Below the pieces are notes generated by a model. It had not been told where the DNA came from. It searched no databases and worked only from the letters and a program-made list of their open reading frames with translations. A DNA stretch of 50,963 nt, from NCBI GenBank assembly GCA_009377755.1, contig WHTM01000036.1, forward strand, positions 1 through 50,963. The letters are read 5' to 3'. The DNA comes from Hyphomicrobiales bacterium. GTDB lineage: Bacteria > Pseudomonadota > Alphaproteobacteria > Rhizobiales > Xanthobacteraceae. The translations under genes were made by a program, and so were the position numbers. This document shows, in pieces, positions 38,560 through 46,128 of this stretch; the first letter of the stretch is position 1, and every line of letters starts with the position of its first letter.

Positions 38560-39879
38560 TCATCTCCCCTCCACCGGACAGGCCGCATCACCACGGCGCA
38601 GGAAGGCGGGAATCTCTTCGATCTCACCCGCCGTCGCGGCAGTTACAGTCGCTGGCGCGATGACCTCTCGACCTCCGCTTTCTTCTCCAGCAGCTCCCGC
38701 TTGTCCGCATGTTCCAGATCGTCGAATGTCTGGAGCACCATCTGATTGTATTTCTTGCGCTTCCGTTCCTTCTTCGCGTCCATCAGCGATACTGTATCGT
38801 TCTCCATCAATGATCTCTCCGGTCTCCGGATCGTGGTCGATTGCTTCACCAACAGCGTCGGTCGGTTGCGGCGATTCATTGCCCCAGGCGTCCCAGCCCA
38901 GGCGCTCGCGCCGCGCGTTCAATTCGATCTTCGGCAGGTTCGGAAAGTAGGCCTCGATCAGCTCATAGAAGCGATCGGGCTTGGCGCTGTGCTTGCCGAC
39001 TGGCTCTTCGAAAACGCTTCCCCAATTCTCACCGGGCGCCGGACAGGGGATGGTGCCGCGCGTTCCGATCAGCAAAAGCTCGTGATTGATGCGAAACCAG
39101 TAGCCCATTCCCTGCTGCTTGCCGGGATAGATCTTGCGCCACACCGCATGCGACCGATACTTGAAGCTCCAGGCGGCCATGACGCGCAGCGCATCCGGTA
39201 GCATCGGCACCGTGGCCCACAGGAACAGAACGCAGTCCTGTTCGGCAATCTCGCCTACCGGGCGCTTGCAAATTTCGTCGGTCGCCTGCGTCGGATAGTG
39301 ATTGTCGGCGGCCTTGCGCATGCCGGTCTCGGACCAAGGCACGTGCTTCCACTCGGGATCGGCGTATATGACGCCGTAGCGCCTCTCGGGCAGCGCCCGC
39401 TGCCGCTCGGCCAACTCGCGCTCACGCTGTGCGCGCCGGAGCTTCTTGCTCTCGGTATCTGCATCGATGTTGATCAGCCGGCCGGCGCCGTCTGCGATGC
39501 GCTGCCGCGTGCGCGCGATCATGGCCTCGAACGCGCGCTCGGCAATGCCGCCGACGCGCTGACAGCGCACCGAGAGCTTCTTATCGACGTCCAGGTCGCT
39601 CAGCCGGACCTTGGAAACCGGTTCCTCCGCGGAACCGGTTTTCGGCCGGCCGCCGGCGTGCAATTCGCCGCGTGCCTTCATGTCCGCCAGCAGGATGCCC
39701 ATGCGCCGCTCCGCGCGCAGCCGCAGTTCGGCGGCATCCGCTTCAAGCTCGGTATCGTTCGCCATCCGGGCATAGGCCCGGACCGCTTCCGCCTTGTCGC
39801 GGATGTCCTTCACTTCGTCGACGCTGCGGGCCTCGGCCAGCGCCGACTTCGCGGTCTCGTATCGGACAAGGGCGGTCAT
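38560..39879 (-). CDS. MT-A70-like DNA methyltransferase with N-terminal helical domain
   Basis: A 439-aa protein. Residues about 1-160 are helical and ParB-like (ALAEARSVDEVKDIRDKAEA, RAERRMGILLADMKARGE). The C-terminal MT-A70 domain contains RRYGVIYADPEWKHVPWSE (motif IV with DPEW instead of DPPW), FLWATVPMLPDALRVMAAW and NHELLLIGTRG. It is expected to make N6-methyladenine in DNA. The last ~90 residues are a charged, variable tail. An ATG 12 bases before 39879 is not used, as a GTG there lies too close to the AAGGGG box. Confidence 0.82.
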   Translation of the reverse strand: MTALVRYETAKSALAEARSVDEVKDIRDKAEAVRAYARMANDTELEADAAELRLRAERRMGILLADMKARGELHAGGRPKTGSAEEPVSKVRLSDLDVDKKLSVRCQRVGGIAERAFEAMIARTRQRIADGAGRLINIDADTESKKLRRAQRERELAERQRALPERRYGVIYADPEWKHVPWSETGMRKAADNHYPTQATDEICKRPVGEIAEQDCVLFLWATVPMLPDALRVMAAWSFKYRSHAVWRKIYPGKQQGMGYWFRINHELLLIGTRGTIPCPAPGENWGSVFEEPVGKHSAKPDRFYELIEAYFPNLPKIELNARRERLGWDAWGNESPQPTDAVGEAIDHDPETGEIIDGERYSIADGREEGTEAQEIQSDGAPDIRRSGTCGQAGAAGEESGGREVIAPATVTAATAGEIEEIPAFLRRGDAACPVEGR

Positions 39880-39947
39880 GCTCGGCCACACCCCTTGCTT
39901 ACTGCCAGGCGCGTGGCATCATCGGGTGCCACTTGGGAGGGCTTGCT

Positions 39948-40247
39948 ATGCCGCTGAATGACCAGGAAATTGCAGTCGTGAAGGGAATGATCGCGCGCGG
40001 CGACCGGCAGCACGACATCGCCGCCTACTTCGGCGTGAACGGCGGACGGATCGGCGAGATCAACACCGGCAAGCGAGGCGATGGAGTCGCCGCTGCTCAG
40101 GCGAACGCCCTGCCGCCCGCCGGCCCATATCTCGCTGGCCGCTCGGCACTGCGCGCGCGCGACACGCTCGTGGCGTTGCGCGAGCTGATCGACGAGGCCG
40201 TCCGCGACATCGATCTGTACGAACGGCAGGACATTGACAGGGATTGA
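39948..40247 (+). CDS. Helix-turn-helix-like hypothetical protein
   Basis: A 99-aa protein with an HTH-like beginning: DQEIAVVKGMIARGDRQHDI then AAYFGVNGGRIGEINTGKRG, the arrangement of resolvase/Xre-type helix-turn-helix segments, followed by a helical tail (ALRELIDEAVRDIDLYE). A GGGAGGG box precedes the ATG. It is divergent from the MT-A70 gene and may regulate it or another early gene. Known to me only as a recurrent prophage protein. Confidence 0.65.
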   Translation: MPLNDQEIAVVKGMIARGDRQHDIAAYFGVNGGRIGEINTGKRGDGVAAAQANALPPAGPYLAGRSALRARDTLVALRELIDEAVRDIDLYERQDIDRD

Positions 40248-40255
40248 GCGCGCGG

Positions 40256-40477
40256 TCATCCGGTCAACCTCGCCCCATTGCGCAGCAGCGGCGCCTGGCA
40301 GTCGGGGCAGGCGTGCTGCCAGTCCGACGTCTCATTGCGCCGGTGCGGCTTCCAGCGATTGCGCTTGAGCACGTTGCGCGCGGCATCGAAATTCGAGGTG
40401 TCGGTTTCGAGATAGGAACCGCAGCCCTTGCCGTCACAGGTGAAGACAATGTTGCCGTGGTCGTGGGTGAGGCTCAT
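40256..40477 (-). CDS. Small zinc-ribbon protein
   Basis: A 73-aa protein with two Cys elements (FTCDGKGCG and HACPDCQAP) and a His-rich start, indicating a zinc ribbon that may bind nucleic acid. It overlaps the next gene's stop by four bases and belongs to the early leftward unit. No specific family recognised. Confidence 0.65.
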   Translation of the reverse strand: MSLTHDHGNIVFTCDGKGCGSYLETDTSNFDAARNVLKRNRWKPHRRNETSDWQHACPDCQAPLLRNGARLTG

Positions 40478-40707
40478 CGCTTCACCATTTCAACGAGCAT
40501 CATTGGGTCGTAATAGTCGGCAGTCGCGAGGACATCGCCGCGTTTATAGTTGCCGCTGGAAAACTCGCGCGCCATGCGCATGATCGCGATGCTCAGCGAC
40601 GTCGTTGGTTTGCCGACGAGAATGGAGCGCCGGTATCCGGCGTAGCGCACACGAGCCTGGAACCGAGTGCTGGATGGGCGATGGATGTAGCATGCGGCAC
40701 CCGTCAT
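40474..40707 (-). CDS. Hypothetical early phage protein
   Basis: A 77-aa basic protein starting MTGAACYIHRPSSTRFQARV with a beta-type core (RYAGYRRSILVGKPTTSLSI) and a YYDPMMLVEMVKR end. It overlaps both neighbours by four bases, so it is certainly part of the early operon. No family recognised; ATG 40707 is used, the longer frame upstream being a shadow. Confidence 0.6.
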   Translation of the reverse strand: MTGAACYIHRPSSTRFQARVRYAGYRRSILVGKPTTSLSIAIMRMAREFSSGNYKRGDVLATADYYDPMMLVEMVKR

Positions 40708-41204
40708 GCGTCGCACCCTGGGCCGACGCGCCCGCTGTTGGTCGAATCGGTGAACCGTTGCCAAGGCACCCATCCGTTTGGGCAATGAAAGCCCCAATCG
40801 CGAAGCCGAGGCCCGGTCAGGAACAGCGTCCAACACGGGCCATCGACAAGCTCCACTCGGTGCGCGGAGCGCGCGGTGCGGAACTTGAAGTCACCTGCGC
40901 GCCGCAGTGCGCGCACGTTGATGCCGCCTGCGCTGATCGTGTGCTCGACGTAACTGCCCGCCAGCAGGAACGACAGGTTCCACCACGGATGATCGTGGAG
41001 GGCGCGATCGTCGTCTGAGCGAAGGAAATGATGCAGATAGACGTTGCACCAACGGTTGCGCGGAATGAGGTACCAGCGCCGGAGATAGTCGTCGCCTTCT
41101 CGCCCGATCACCTGGTCGGGCGGCCGTCGATGGGCGAGAAGCGACAATCGCAGCAGGAGCCAATTGGCGAGGCGAGGCAGCGATGTGGCGCGGGACTGCT
41201 TCAT
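40704..41204 (-). CDS. Cupin-like phage protein
   Basis: A 166-aa protein with a predicted cupin fold: RRWYLIPRNRWCNVYLHHFL, ALHDHPWWNLSFLLAGSYVE (the HxH-type metal-site region) and AHRVELVDGPCWTLFLTGP. This family is widespread in alphaproteobacterial and mycobacterial phages without a known substrate. ATG 41204 overlaps the preceding stop (ATGA). It could be a dioxygenase or simply a binding protein. Confidence 0.7.
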   Translation of the reverse strand: MKQSRATSLPRLANWLLLRLSLLAHRRPPDQVIGREGDDYLRRWYLIPRNRWCNVYLHHFLRSDDDRALHDHPWWNLSFLLAGSYVEHTISAGGINVRALRRAGDFKFRTARSAHRVELVDGPCWTLFLTGPRLRDWGFHCPNGWVPWQRFTDSTNSGRVGPGCDA

Positions 41205-41404
41205 CGCGCACCTGCCCTGTCCGTCCAGTGATGCGGCAGCCGCACCACGTCGCCATGCGGCCGATGGTCCCCGTGCTCGAGCTCGCGCCGGATCGCCCGC
41301 GTCCAGGCGGGCGCCATGCACAGCAGCCCGAGGATGATGCCGAGCTGCAGCATGTTGACAATGAACGACACCGTAAAGGCGACGAGGACCGGATCGGGTT
41401 GCAT
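41201..41404 (-). CDS. Small membrane protein
   Basis: A 67-aa protein with one strong N-terminal transmembrane helix (VLVAFTVSFIVNMLQLGIIL) followed by a Cys-containing continuation and a basic cytoplasmic tail. It overlaps the cupin-like gene by four bases. It might be a superinfection-exclusion or holin-like peptide, but there is no specific evidence. Confidence 0.6.
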   Translation of the reverse strand: MQPDPVLVAFTVSFIVNMLQLGIILGLLCMAPAWTRAIRRELEHGDHRPHGDVVRLPHHWTDRAGAR

Positions 41405-41407
41405 CGC

Positions 41408-41719
41408 TCACGCCTCCCCCATCACCTGCTTCACGCGTGCTTCGGCTTCGCGTTGGAGCGCGTCGACATGCTCGATCGACAGCAGCGCAAAGCCGGTCAT
41501 CAAACCGAATTGCACATATTCATCGCCAACCCACATGTGAGTCACACGAACGCGACATTTCCGGCCCGTGTACTCACCGAGGCGATAGCGGAATTCTTCG
41601 AGCAGCAATTCGTCGCCGACCTCGAAGCCACGATCGTTCCTGCGCAGCATGCAGGTCATTGCTCCGGAGAGAACCTGCTCGAAGAGCTGCGGCCATATCT
41701 TCAGGCTGTGCCGTCTCAT
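41408..41719 (-). CDS. DUF3850 domain protein
   Basis: A 103-aa protein: RRHSLKIWPQLFEQVLSGA, then RNDRGFEVGDELLLEEFR and YTGRKCRVRVTHMW, the pattern of DUF3850, an ASCH/PUA-like small domain that probably binds RNA or modified nucleotides. ATG 41719 has an AGGAG box. The long upstream in-frame extension is rejected. Confidence 0.8.
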   Translation of the reverse strand: MRRHSLKIWPQLFEQVLSGAMTCMLRRNDRGFEVGDELLLEEFRYRLGEYTGRKCRVRVTHMWVGDEYVQFGLMTGFALLSIEHVDALQREAEARVKQVMGEA

Positions 41720-41885
41720 TTGGTGCTCTCCTATTGCGTTGCCCCGGAGCGCCCAGCCCGGACCGCGCAAGGCCGGGAGGCAGCGACCCACACGGCGCGC
41801 AGGCGTTGCGCTCCGGGGTACGCGAGAACCGAACACTACGAACGCAACAGGAACTGGAACTAGAACGCGACGGACGCGAGAACGA

Positions 41886-42449
41886 TCAGGCCGATTGCAG
41901 CGATCTAGAATCAAGCGCGGAGTAGCCGGGCGGCGGATCGCCCATCATTCGCGCCACGAGTGCTTGGCGATCCTGCGCGAGCAGGCGCCGGTCGCGCTCC
42001 TCGATCACGGCCTCCGGCACGATGATCGGCGCGGCGTGATACGGCACCGGGTCGGGCTTCTTGTGCTCACCCCGCCGCGCGAGCTTGATCTGCTCCCGCC
42101 GCTCGTCGGACAGGCCGACGATCCAGCGGCGGCGGTTGATGCCAGCCCCGTTTCGTCCGGGCAGCCGCGCTTGCAGCGCTTCCAGCGACAGCCCGGCGTC
42201 CAGGCCCGCGATCAAGATCGCGTCCTCTTCCTCCGTCCAGTCGGACTTGCGCGGCCGCCGCCGCGACAGCCGCGCCGCGAGCTGCGCCGGCGTCTTGGTG
42301 ACCAGCAGGCGCTTGGCCTCGATCGCGCCGGGCGTCCGGTCCGGGAACAGCGCCGCCAGCGCGTCGCCGCGCAAACCCTCGGCGACCGCATGGCGCAGCC
42401 GCGTGACCTCCTGCTCCGACCAGCGGCCGAACAAGTTGATGTCGGTCAT
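41886..42449 (-). CDS. Myb/SANT-like DNA-binding protein
   Basis: A 187-aa protein with two Myb-like repeats: FGRWSEQEVTRLRHAVAEGL with LFPDRTPGAIEAKR, and SDWTEEEDAILIAGLDAGLS with RLPGRNGAGINRRR. Each has the W...E-E/Q...L...A-I spacing of SANT helices. It is likely a DNA-binding early regulator or a replication-associated protein. The gap to the DUF3850 gene (41720-41885) has no gene I can support. Confidence 0.7.
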   Translation of the reverse strand: MTDINLFGRWSEQEVTRLRHAVAEGLRGDALAALFPDRTPGAIEAKRLLVTKTPAQLAARLSRRRPRKSDWTEEEDAILIAGLDAGLSLEALQARLPGRNGAGINRRRWIVGLSDERREQIKLARRGEHKKPDPVPYHAAPIIVPEAVIEERDRRLLAQDRQALVARMMGDPPPGYSALDSRSLQSA

Positions 42450-42474
42450 CGGCGATTCCCCCCGTCGGTTGAAT

Positions 42475-42552
42475 TGGGAGCAGGGGTCGGATTCGAACCG
42501 ACGACCTCGTGGTTATGAGCCACGCGCGCTGACCGGCCTGCGCCACCCTGCG
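42475..42552 (-). tRNA. Phage tRNA-Met-like (CAT anticodon)
   Basis: A full cloverleaf can be drawn on the minus strand: acceptor CGCAGGG/CCCTGCT, D-stem GCGC/GCGC, anticodon stem CGTGG/CCACG with loop CTCATAA, T-arm GTCGG-TTCGAAT-CCGAC, discriminator C and encoded CCA. The 1:72 pair is C-T, a mismatch, as in initiators, but the three G-C pairs of an initiator anticodon stem are absent. tRNA-Met is the best call; tRNA-Ile2 (modified CAT) is an alternative. Confidence 0.85.
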
Positions 42553-42800
42553 GTAAGAGAACGAGGCGCGAGCTGAACTCCGCTTCACCCGCATCACTGC
42601 GGAGGGTCCGCCCTACAACGGACCGCTGGGGGCCTTGCGAGCCGTACCAGACGCCTCTCTGGGATATTGGTGCCGGGGTTGTCCCGTCCCGGCCCGGGGC
42701 CATCGTCCGCCCGATGGCGAGCCTACTAGCGCGCTCCACTTTGCCCCTCCCTTGCGGGAGCTTCGTGGGCATCGCTTCATCACGCGCGTTCGCCAGGGAT

Positions 42801-43202
42801 TCATTCCAGCGGCAAGGTGAGCTGCCGCTTCTCGATCGCCTCGCGGAACAGTCCGCCGTCGCGCCGATCCTCGATGTGCCGGCGCCACCAGGGTGCCTTT
42901 GATCCGGCCATGATGTAGTCGAGCACGCGCCCGCCTTCGGCCGAGCGCAGCAGCGCGATGATCGTGGTGCCCATCGGCTGGCGGGTGCCGCCGGCAAGCG
43001 CGTAGCCGGTGCGTTCAGGCAGGCCGGTGAGGTATTGCAGCATCGCCGCGGTTTTCCGCGGCCACAATTTCCGCGCCAGTTTCCCGAACCAGGCGAAGCC
43101 GTCACTGCCAGATGTGGCAGAGAATTCGAAATCCTTGCCGGATGCGGCAAATCCGATACTTGCAGAATATTCAGATTCAGATACCGATACGGTCCCGTGC
43201 AT
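42801..43202 (-). CDS. Hypothetical early protein
   Basis: A 133-aa protein. Its central part (KTAAMLQYLTGLPERTGYAL, then AGGTRQPMGTTIIALLRSAE) resembles a helix-turn-helix-like region of recurring Bradyrhizobium prophage proteins, followed by GGRVLDYIMAGSKAPWWRRH, a strongly conserved-looking block. It is the second gene in the leftward early direction after cro and may be an early regulator (cII-like by position). No named domain. Confidence 0.6.
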   Translation of the reverse strand: MHGTVSVSESEYSASIGFAASGKDFEFSATSGSDGFAWFGKLARKLWPRKTAAMLQYLTGLPERTGYALAGGTRQPMGTTIIALLRSAEGGRVLDYIMAGSKAPWWRRHIEDRRDGGLFREAIEKRQLTLPLE

Positions 43203-43302
43203 GAGGCGGACTCCACTGACGCAACAGAAACACGGATGCGCCCTCGTGCTGGGGCGTTGTGCGGGCCGTCTCCGGCGGTCACGAGTTGGGGCGGCCCACG
43301 CA

Positions 43303-43521
43303 TCACGACGCCTCGTCGACTTCGATCATTCCCCAAGCCGACGGCGGAACCTCGATCCGCTTCTCGCGCTTAAGGCGGGTGGTCATGACCAGATAGGTGT
43401 TCGCGGGGAAGCCGCGGACCCGCCACATCGTCACGGTGCGGGGATCGACGCCGAACCATTCAGCAAAGGCCGAGCGCCCTCCCAGAGTCTCGATCACTTC
43501 ATGGGCGGTTTCGCAGCGCAT
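43303..43521 (-). CDS. Cro-like small regulator
   Basis: A 72-aa helix-turn-helix protein: HEVIETLGGRSAFAEWFGVD, then PRTVTMWRVRGFPANTYLVM, the pattern of Cro/YdaS-type repressors. It is divergent from the CI-like gene across a 51-bp operator gap, the layout of a lambda-type genetic switch, and is the first gene of the leftward lytic transcript. Confidence 0.78.
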   Translation of the reverse strand: MRCETAHEVIETLGGRSAFAEWFGVDPRTVTMWRVRGFPANTYLVMTTRLKREKRIEVPPSAWGMIEVDEAS

Positions 43522-43572
43522 GACCTTGCCAATACGCTACGATTTGTTGCGTTGTCAATAGGGGCGTAAATT
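43522..43572. promoter_or_regulatory. cI-cro operator and divergent promoters
   Basis: On the minus strand TTGACA (complement of 43553-43558) is followed 17 bp later by GTATTG and drives the cro gene. The intervening bases include CAACAAATCGTAGCGTA (complement of 43533-43549), a motif repeated at 44562-44578 in another promoter. On the plus strand TTGTTG (43544-43549) and TAAATT (43567-43572) at 17-bp spacing is a candidate for the repressor promoter. Confidence 0.6.
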
Positions 43573-43959
43573 ATGGTGGATAACCCCCCATTTGAGTCCG
43601 CGGCCGAAGTTGGCCAAACATCGTTGCCTATGGGGGATCAAGCGAAACCGTTCGATGTCGCGGTGGGGAAGCGGTTGGCCATCCTGCAAGCGATGGAAGG
43701 GGAGACCGACGAATTTATGGGCGAGCTCGTCGGCGTCTCACGCCAGGCGTGGGCGATGTACCTCAAGGGCACCCGGCGCCTCGACGTCGAGCAGGCCCTG
43801 GTGCTCGAGGCGCGTTACGGCTGCACCATGGAGTGGATTTTCTCAGACAGGCTGCGGCACTGCTCGGACGAGTTCAAGGCGAACCTGCGCGCGATTGAGC
43901 GCGGCGGCGGGCCGCCGCCGCGGAAAAAGGGTCCGAGGCCGAAAACTCCGGTCAGGTAG
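43573..43959 (+). CDS. CI-like prophage repressor (Xre family)
   Basis: A 128-aa DNA-binding protein with KRLAILQAMEGETDEFMGEL, then VGVSRQAWAMYLKGTRRLDV (helix-turn-helix) and a basic Pro-rich tail (PPPRKKGPRPKTPVR). It has no LexA-type peptidase domain, so prophage induction would not go through RecA-stimulated self-cleavage of this protein. The first ATG (43573) may lie upstream of the predicted transcript start; an ATG at 43630 is the alternative start. It is divergent from the Cro-like gene. Confidence 0.75.
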   Translation: MVDNPPFESAAEVGQTSLPMGDQAKPFDVAVGKRLAILQAMEGETDEFMGELVGVSRQAWAMYLKGTRRLDVEQALVLEARYGCTMEWIFSDRLRHCSDEFKANLRAIERGGGPPPRKKGPRPKTPVR

Positions 43960-44037
43960 CGGGCTGGCGCACCGTGGCGGCCCTGACCGGCGGCAGGCCC
44001 AAGAGCCGCATCGCCCGCTCGTTCGTGAGCGGCTCCA

Positions 44038-44391
44038 TCAGGACAGCCGCAGCAGAGTTTCGGGATCGGCGGGGCGCCGCTCGACCACGTAGAGCTGATA
44101 CTGGCCGTCCGGCAGCATCAGGACGCGACCGCGGATCGCGCCGATCTCCTCCGGCGCTTCGTAGCCGATCGCCGTCCATGCGACCCCGCCCAAAAGGCCG
44201 GCCGCCACGAACAAGCTGGTCAACGGCGCACACCGCAGCAGCCAATGCCGGAGCCGTGGCACCAGGCCGATCTGCCGGCGCAGCCGGTCCAGCACCAACA
44301 GCGCGTAGTCGGCGCTTTCCGGCAGCCGCGCCGCAATGTGCGCGGCGATATGAGCAATAAATTCCTCTCTTGTTTCCCTGCTTGTCGTCAT
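44038..44391 (-). CDS. Hypothetical membrane protein
   Basis: A 117-aa protein with a basic N-terminal half, one transmembrane helix (LTSLFVAAGLLGGVAWTAIG) and a short external domain (GRVLMLPDGQYQLYVVERR). No family recognised. It is convergent with the CI-like gene. A 28-codon frame (43952-44038) is coupled to its stop (TGATG) and overlaps the end of the repressor gene; I do not annotate it separately. Confidence 0.55.
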   Translation of the reverse strand: MTTSRETREEFIAHIAAHIAARLPESADYALLVLDRLRRQIGLVPRLRHWLLRCAPLTSLFVAAGLLGGVAWTAIGYEAPEEIGAIRGRVLMLPDGQYQLYVVERRPADPETLLRLS

Positions 44392-44553
44392 CGAACCCCC
44401 CCTTCGGAGGCCGCTAGAGTTTCTACTTTTCGTTGCATGACCATTCTACGCCCCTCCCCCAAAGGTGCAATATTTCTAAAGTTCTATCCGAGTGCCGCAT
44501 GCCGTTGCGATCCGGCATTTTGGCAAGTTAGCAACAAGTCGTTTCCCTTTCTG

Positions 44554-44578
44554 TTGACAGACAACAAAGCGTAGCGTA
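44554..44578 (+). promoter_or_regulatory. Promoter with the cI-cro operator motif
   Basis: TTGACA (44554-44559) is followed by CAACAAAGCGTAGCGTA (44562-44578), matching the cro promoter motif CAACAAATCGTAGCGTA at 16 of 17 positions. The -10 element would fall within GTAGCGTACATC. It lies 32 bp before the lipoprotein gene that starts the rightward operon, so the same repressor probably controls both directions. Confidence 0.65.
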
Positions 44579-44609
44579 CATCTCCCGTGAACCTCACGGG
44601 AGACCCACC

Positions 44610-44735
44610 ATGACACGCTTCCTCATCCTCTTGGCCCTGGCCGCGTCCTTGGGCGGCTGCCTGCACACCGTCCACTATGGGAACGACAGCGGCGCGCATT
44701 GGCGGGCGACGCCGGTGGCGGCGGATATTCGGTAG
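44610..44735 (+). CDS. Small lipoprotein
   Basis: A 41-aa protein with an N-terminal lipoprotein signal (FLILLALAASLGGC, lipobox LGGC) and a short mature part HTVHYGNDSGAHWRATPV. It is the first gene after the promoter at 44554 and has a GGGAGA box. Short phage lipoproteins of this kind can mask outer-membrane receptors (superinfection exclusion); that role is not shown here. Confidence 0.6.
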   Translation: MTRFLILLALAASLGGCLHTVHYGNDSGAHWRATPVAADIR

Positions 44736-44765
44736 CTCACGATCCGCAACCACGGGAGCCGCCGC

Positions 44766-45026
44766 ATGGACCTGACCTCCGCCACGCCGGCGCTCGCCGG
44801 CATCCTCGCCGGGCTCGGTGCCGGCGCAACGCTGGGCTACCTGATCGGTCGGCTCGACGGCCGCGCCGCCGGCGCCGAGGCAGCCCGCGATCACCTGCGC
44901 GCGGCCCGCGACCGGCTGGCGGCGCTTTCCGACGCCCAGTCCGATCCGGCCCATCGCGCCGCCGTCGAGGCCGGCTACGCGTCGCTCGCCGACTATGTCG
45001 CGAGTAGGCGGGAGATTGGAACATGA
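44766..45026 (+). CDS. Hypothetical small membrane protein
   Basis: An 86-aa protein, a glycine-rich hydrophobic N-terminal segment (ALAGILAGLGAGATLGYLIG) then a charged Ala/Arg helix (AARDHLRAARDRLAALSD). It overlaps the next gene by four bases (ATGA). It may be membrane-tethered. No family recognised. Confidence 0.55.
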   Translation: MDLTSATPALAGILAGLGAGATLGYLIGRLDGRAAGAEAARDHLRAARDRLAALSDAQSDPAHRAAVEAGYASLADYVASRREIGT

Positions 45027-45262
45027 TCGATGAAGACCGAAAGGAACTGGTAGCGCGGCTGCGCCAGAGCGGACGGCGGATCATCGCCGATGAAATTGAG
45101 CGCCTTGTCGCGCGCGCTGAGAAGGCGGAAGCGGATCGAGACGCCTCCCGCGCCCAGGTTGAGGCGATGCGGGAGGCGCTGGAGCAGTGTCGTGAGTACG
45201 TCGCATCATTAGAACTTGAGAGCTTAATCGACGCCGCCCTCTCCCCGGCAGAGAACAAGTGA
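45023..45262 (+). CDS. Hypothetical coiled-coil protein
   Basis: A 79-aa strongly helical protein (ERLVARAEKAEADRDASRAQ, VEAMREALEQCREYVASLEL) with heptad-like spacing, so likely a coiled coil. It overlaps the upstream membrane protein gene by four bases. Recurs as a small protein in rhizobial prophages, without a known function. Confidence 0.55.
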   Translation: MIDEDRKELVARLRQSGRRIIADEIERLVARAEKAEADRDASRAQVEAMREALEQCREYVASLELESLIDAALSPAENK

Positions 45263-45269
45263 GGCTGAC

Positions 45270-45530
45270 ATGAGCGACCTAACGACGCAATCCACGATTC
45301 ACAACCGCATGGCCGGCGAGATCGTCCGGTCCATCGTCAAGCCGCCGCTCGATGCTGGCGGGCAGATGACCGATGTGCTGGTGCTGCTCGAAAGCGTCGT
45401 GCTCGGCGTGATCCTGGTGGCAGTCAAGATGGGCGGCGACGAGATCGTGCTCGACACGTTGGTTGATGGCGTCAAGAAGCGCCTCGCCGAGCAACGGCTT
45501 GGGCCGATCACAACAGCGGGCTCGGCATGA
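45270..45530 (+). CDS. Hypothetical protein
   Basis: An 86-aa protein with a hydrophobic central stretch (LVLLESVVLGVILVAVKMGG) between hydrophilic ends; the stretch is amphipathic enough to be a buried helix rather than a membrane span. It overlaps the following HNH-like gene by four bases. No family recognised; cotranscribed with the rightward operon. Confidence 0.55.
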   Translation: MSDLTTQSTIHNRMAGEIVRSIVKPPLDAGGQMTDVLVLLESVVLGVILVAVKMGGDEIVLDTLVDGVKKRLAEQRLGPITTAGSA

Positions 45531-45889
45531 CTCCCCTGGCATCGCCAACCCCAGCCCCAAATGCCCCCCGGCGATGCCGCCTGTGGCCGTCGTTCCGAGC
45601 GAGACCCGGCAACACCTTCTACGAGCACATCATCTGCGACGGGATCGACGGCGAGCCGACATTAGAGAATTGCGCGGTGCTCACCCGTACCTGCTGGCAT
45701 CTGAAAACGAACAGCTACGACAAGCCGATCGTCGCCAAGGCGCGCCGCGTCGGCGACCGCCATCGCAACATCAAGCCCTACGTTGCGCGTCCTCTCCCCG
45801 GCCGCAGAGACTCAAACATCAGGATCAGGATGTCCGGGCCGGTGCGTGTGGTCGACCGGAGAACAGGGCAACCGTGGAGGTGGGGATGA
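45527..45889 (+). CDS. HNH-endonuclease-like protein, degenerate
   Basis: A 120-aa protein resembling HNH proteins of rhizobial phages: FYEHIICDGIDGEPTLENCA, then VLTRTCWHLKTNSYDKPIVA, KARRVGDRHRNI. The second half of the HNH core is visible, but the CxxC knuckles that normally frame it are not, so activity is doubtful. It overlaps the genes on both sides by four bases. I read it as a reduced HNH homolog. Confidence 0.6.
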   Translation: MTPLASPTPAPNAPRRCRLWPSFRARPGNTFYEHIICDGIDGEPTLENCAVLTRTCWHLKTNSYDKPIVAKARRVGDRHRNIKPYVARPLPGRRDSNIRIRMSGPVRVVDRRTGQPWRWG

Positions 45890-46122
45890 ATCGACTCGTG
45901 ACGCAGGCCCATTATGGGAAGACCGTCGCCTGGACGCCGCGGGACGATATCACAGCGTCCGAATTGGCCGAGGCCGTGGCGGTGCTGCTGATCATCACTC
46001 ATGGTGGCTTCATCATGCCGCCGGCGGCGGAACGGGTCGCGGCGCTTCCGGAGAGTGTCCGGCGGCATTTCACGATCACGCAGGTAAGAGGCGAGCCCGC
46101 CCCCGCACCGCCAAAGGACTAG
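45886..46122 (+). CDS. Hypothetical protein
   Basis: A 78-aa protein, MNRLVTQAHYGKTVAWTPRD followed by an EAVAVLLIITHGGFIMPPAA segment. A GGAGGTGGGG box supports the ATG at 45886; longer in-frame starts belong to shadows of the HNH-like gene. It precedes the excisionase-like gene by 6 bp. No family recognised. Confidence 0.55.
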   Translation: MNRLVTQAHYGKTVAWTPRDDITASELAEAVAVLLIITHGGFIMPPAAERVAALPESVRRHFTITQVRGEPAPAPPKD

Positions 46123-46128
46123 CGACTC

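Noticed and set aside
38643-38879. Charged alternative frame inside the MT-A70 gene 3' end
   Set aside because: It looks protein-like (KKERKRKKYNQ), but the MT-A70 frame is continuous to a plausible end (EIPAFLRRGD), so this is most likely a chance frame.
42446-43336. 296-codon minus-strand frame over the tRNA-Met region
   Set aside because: It runs through a tRNA gene and overlaps the better supported 133-aa gene at 42801-43202; its composition is that of a shadow frame.
43952-44038. 28-codon frame coupled by TGATG to the membrane protein gene
   Set aside because: It is too short and overlaps the 3' end of the repressor gene; there is no support beyond the overlap itself.
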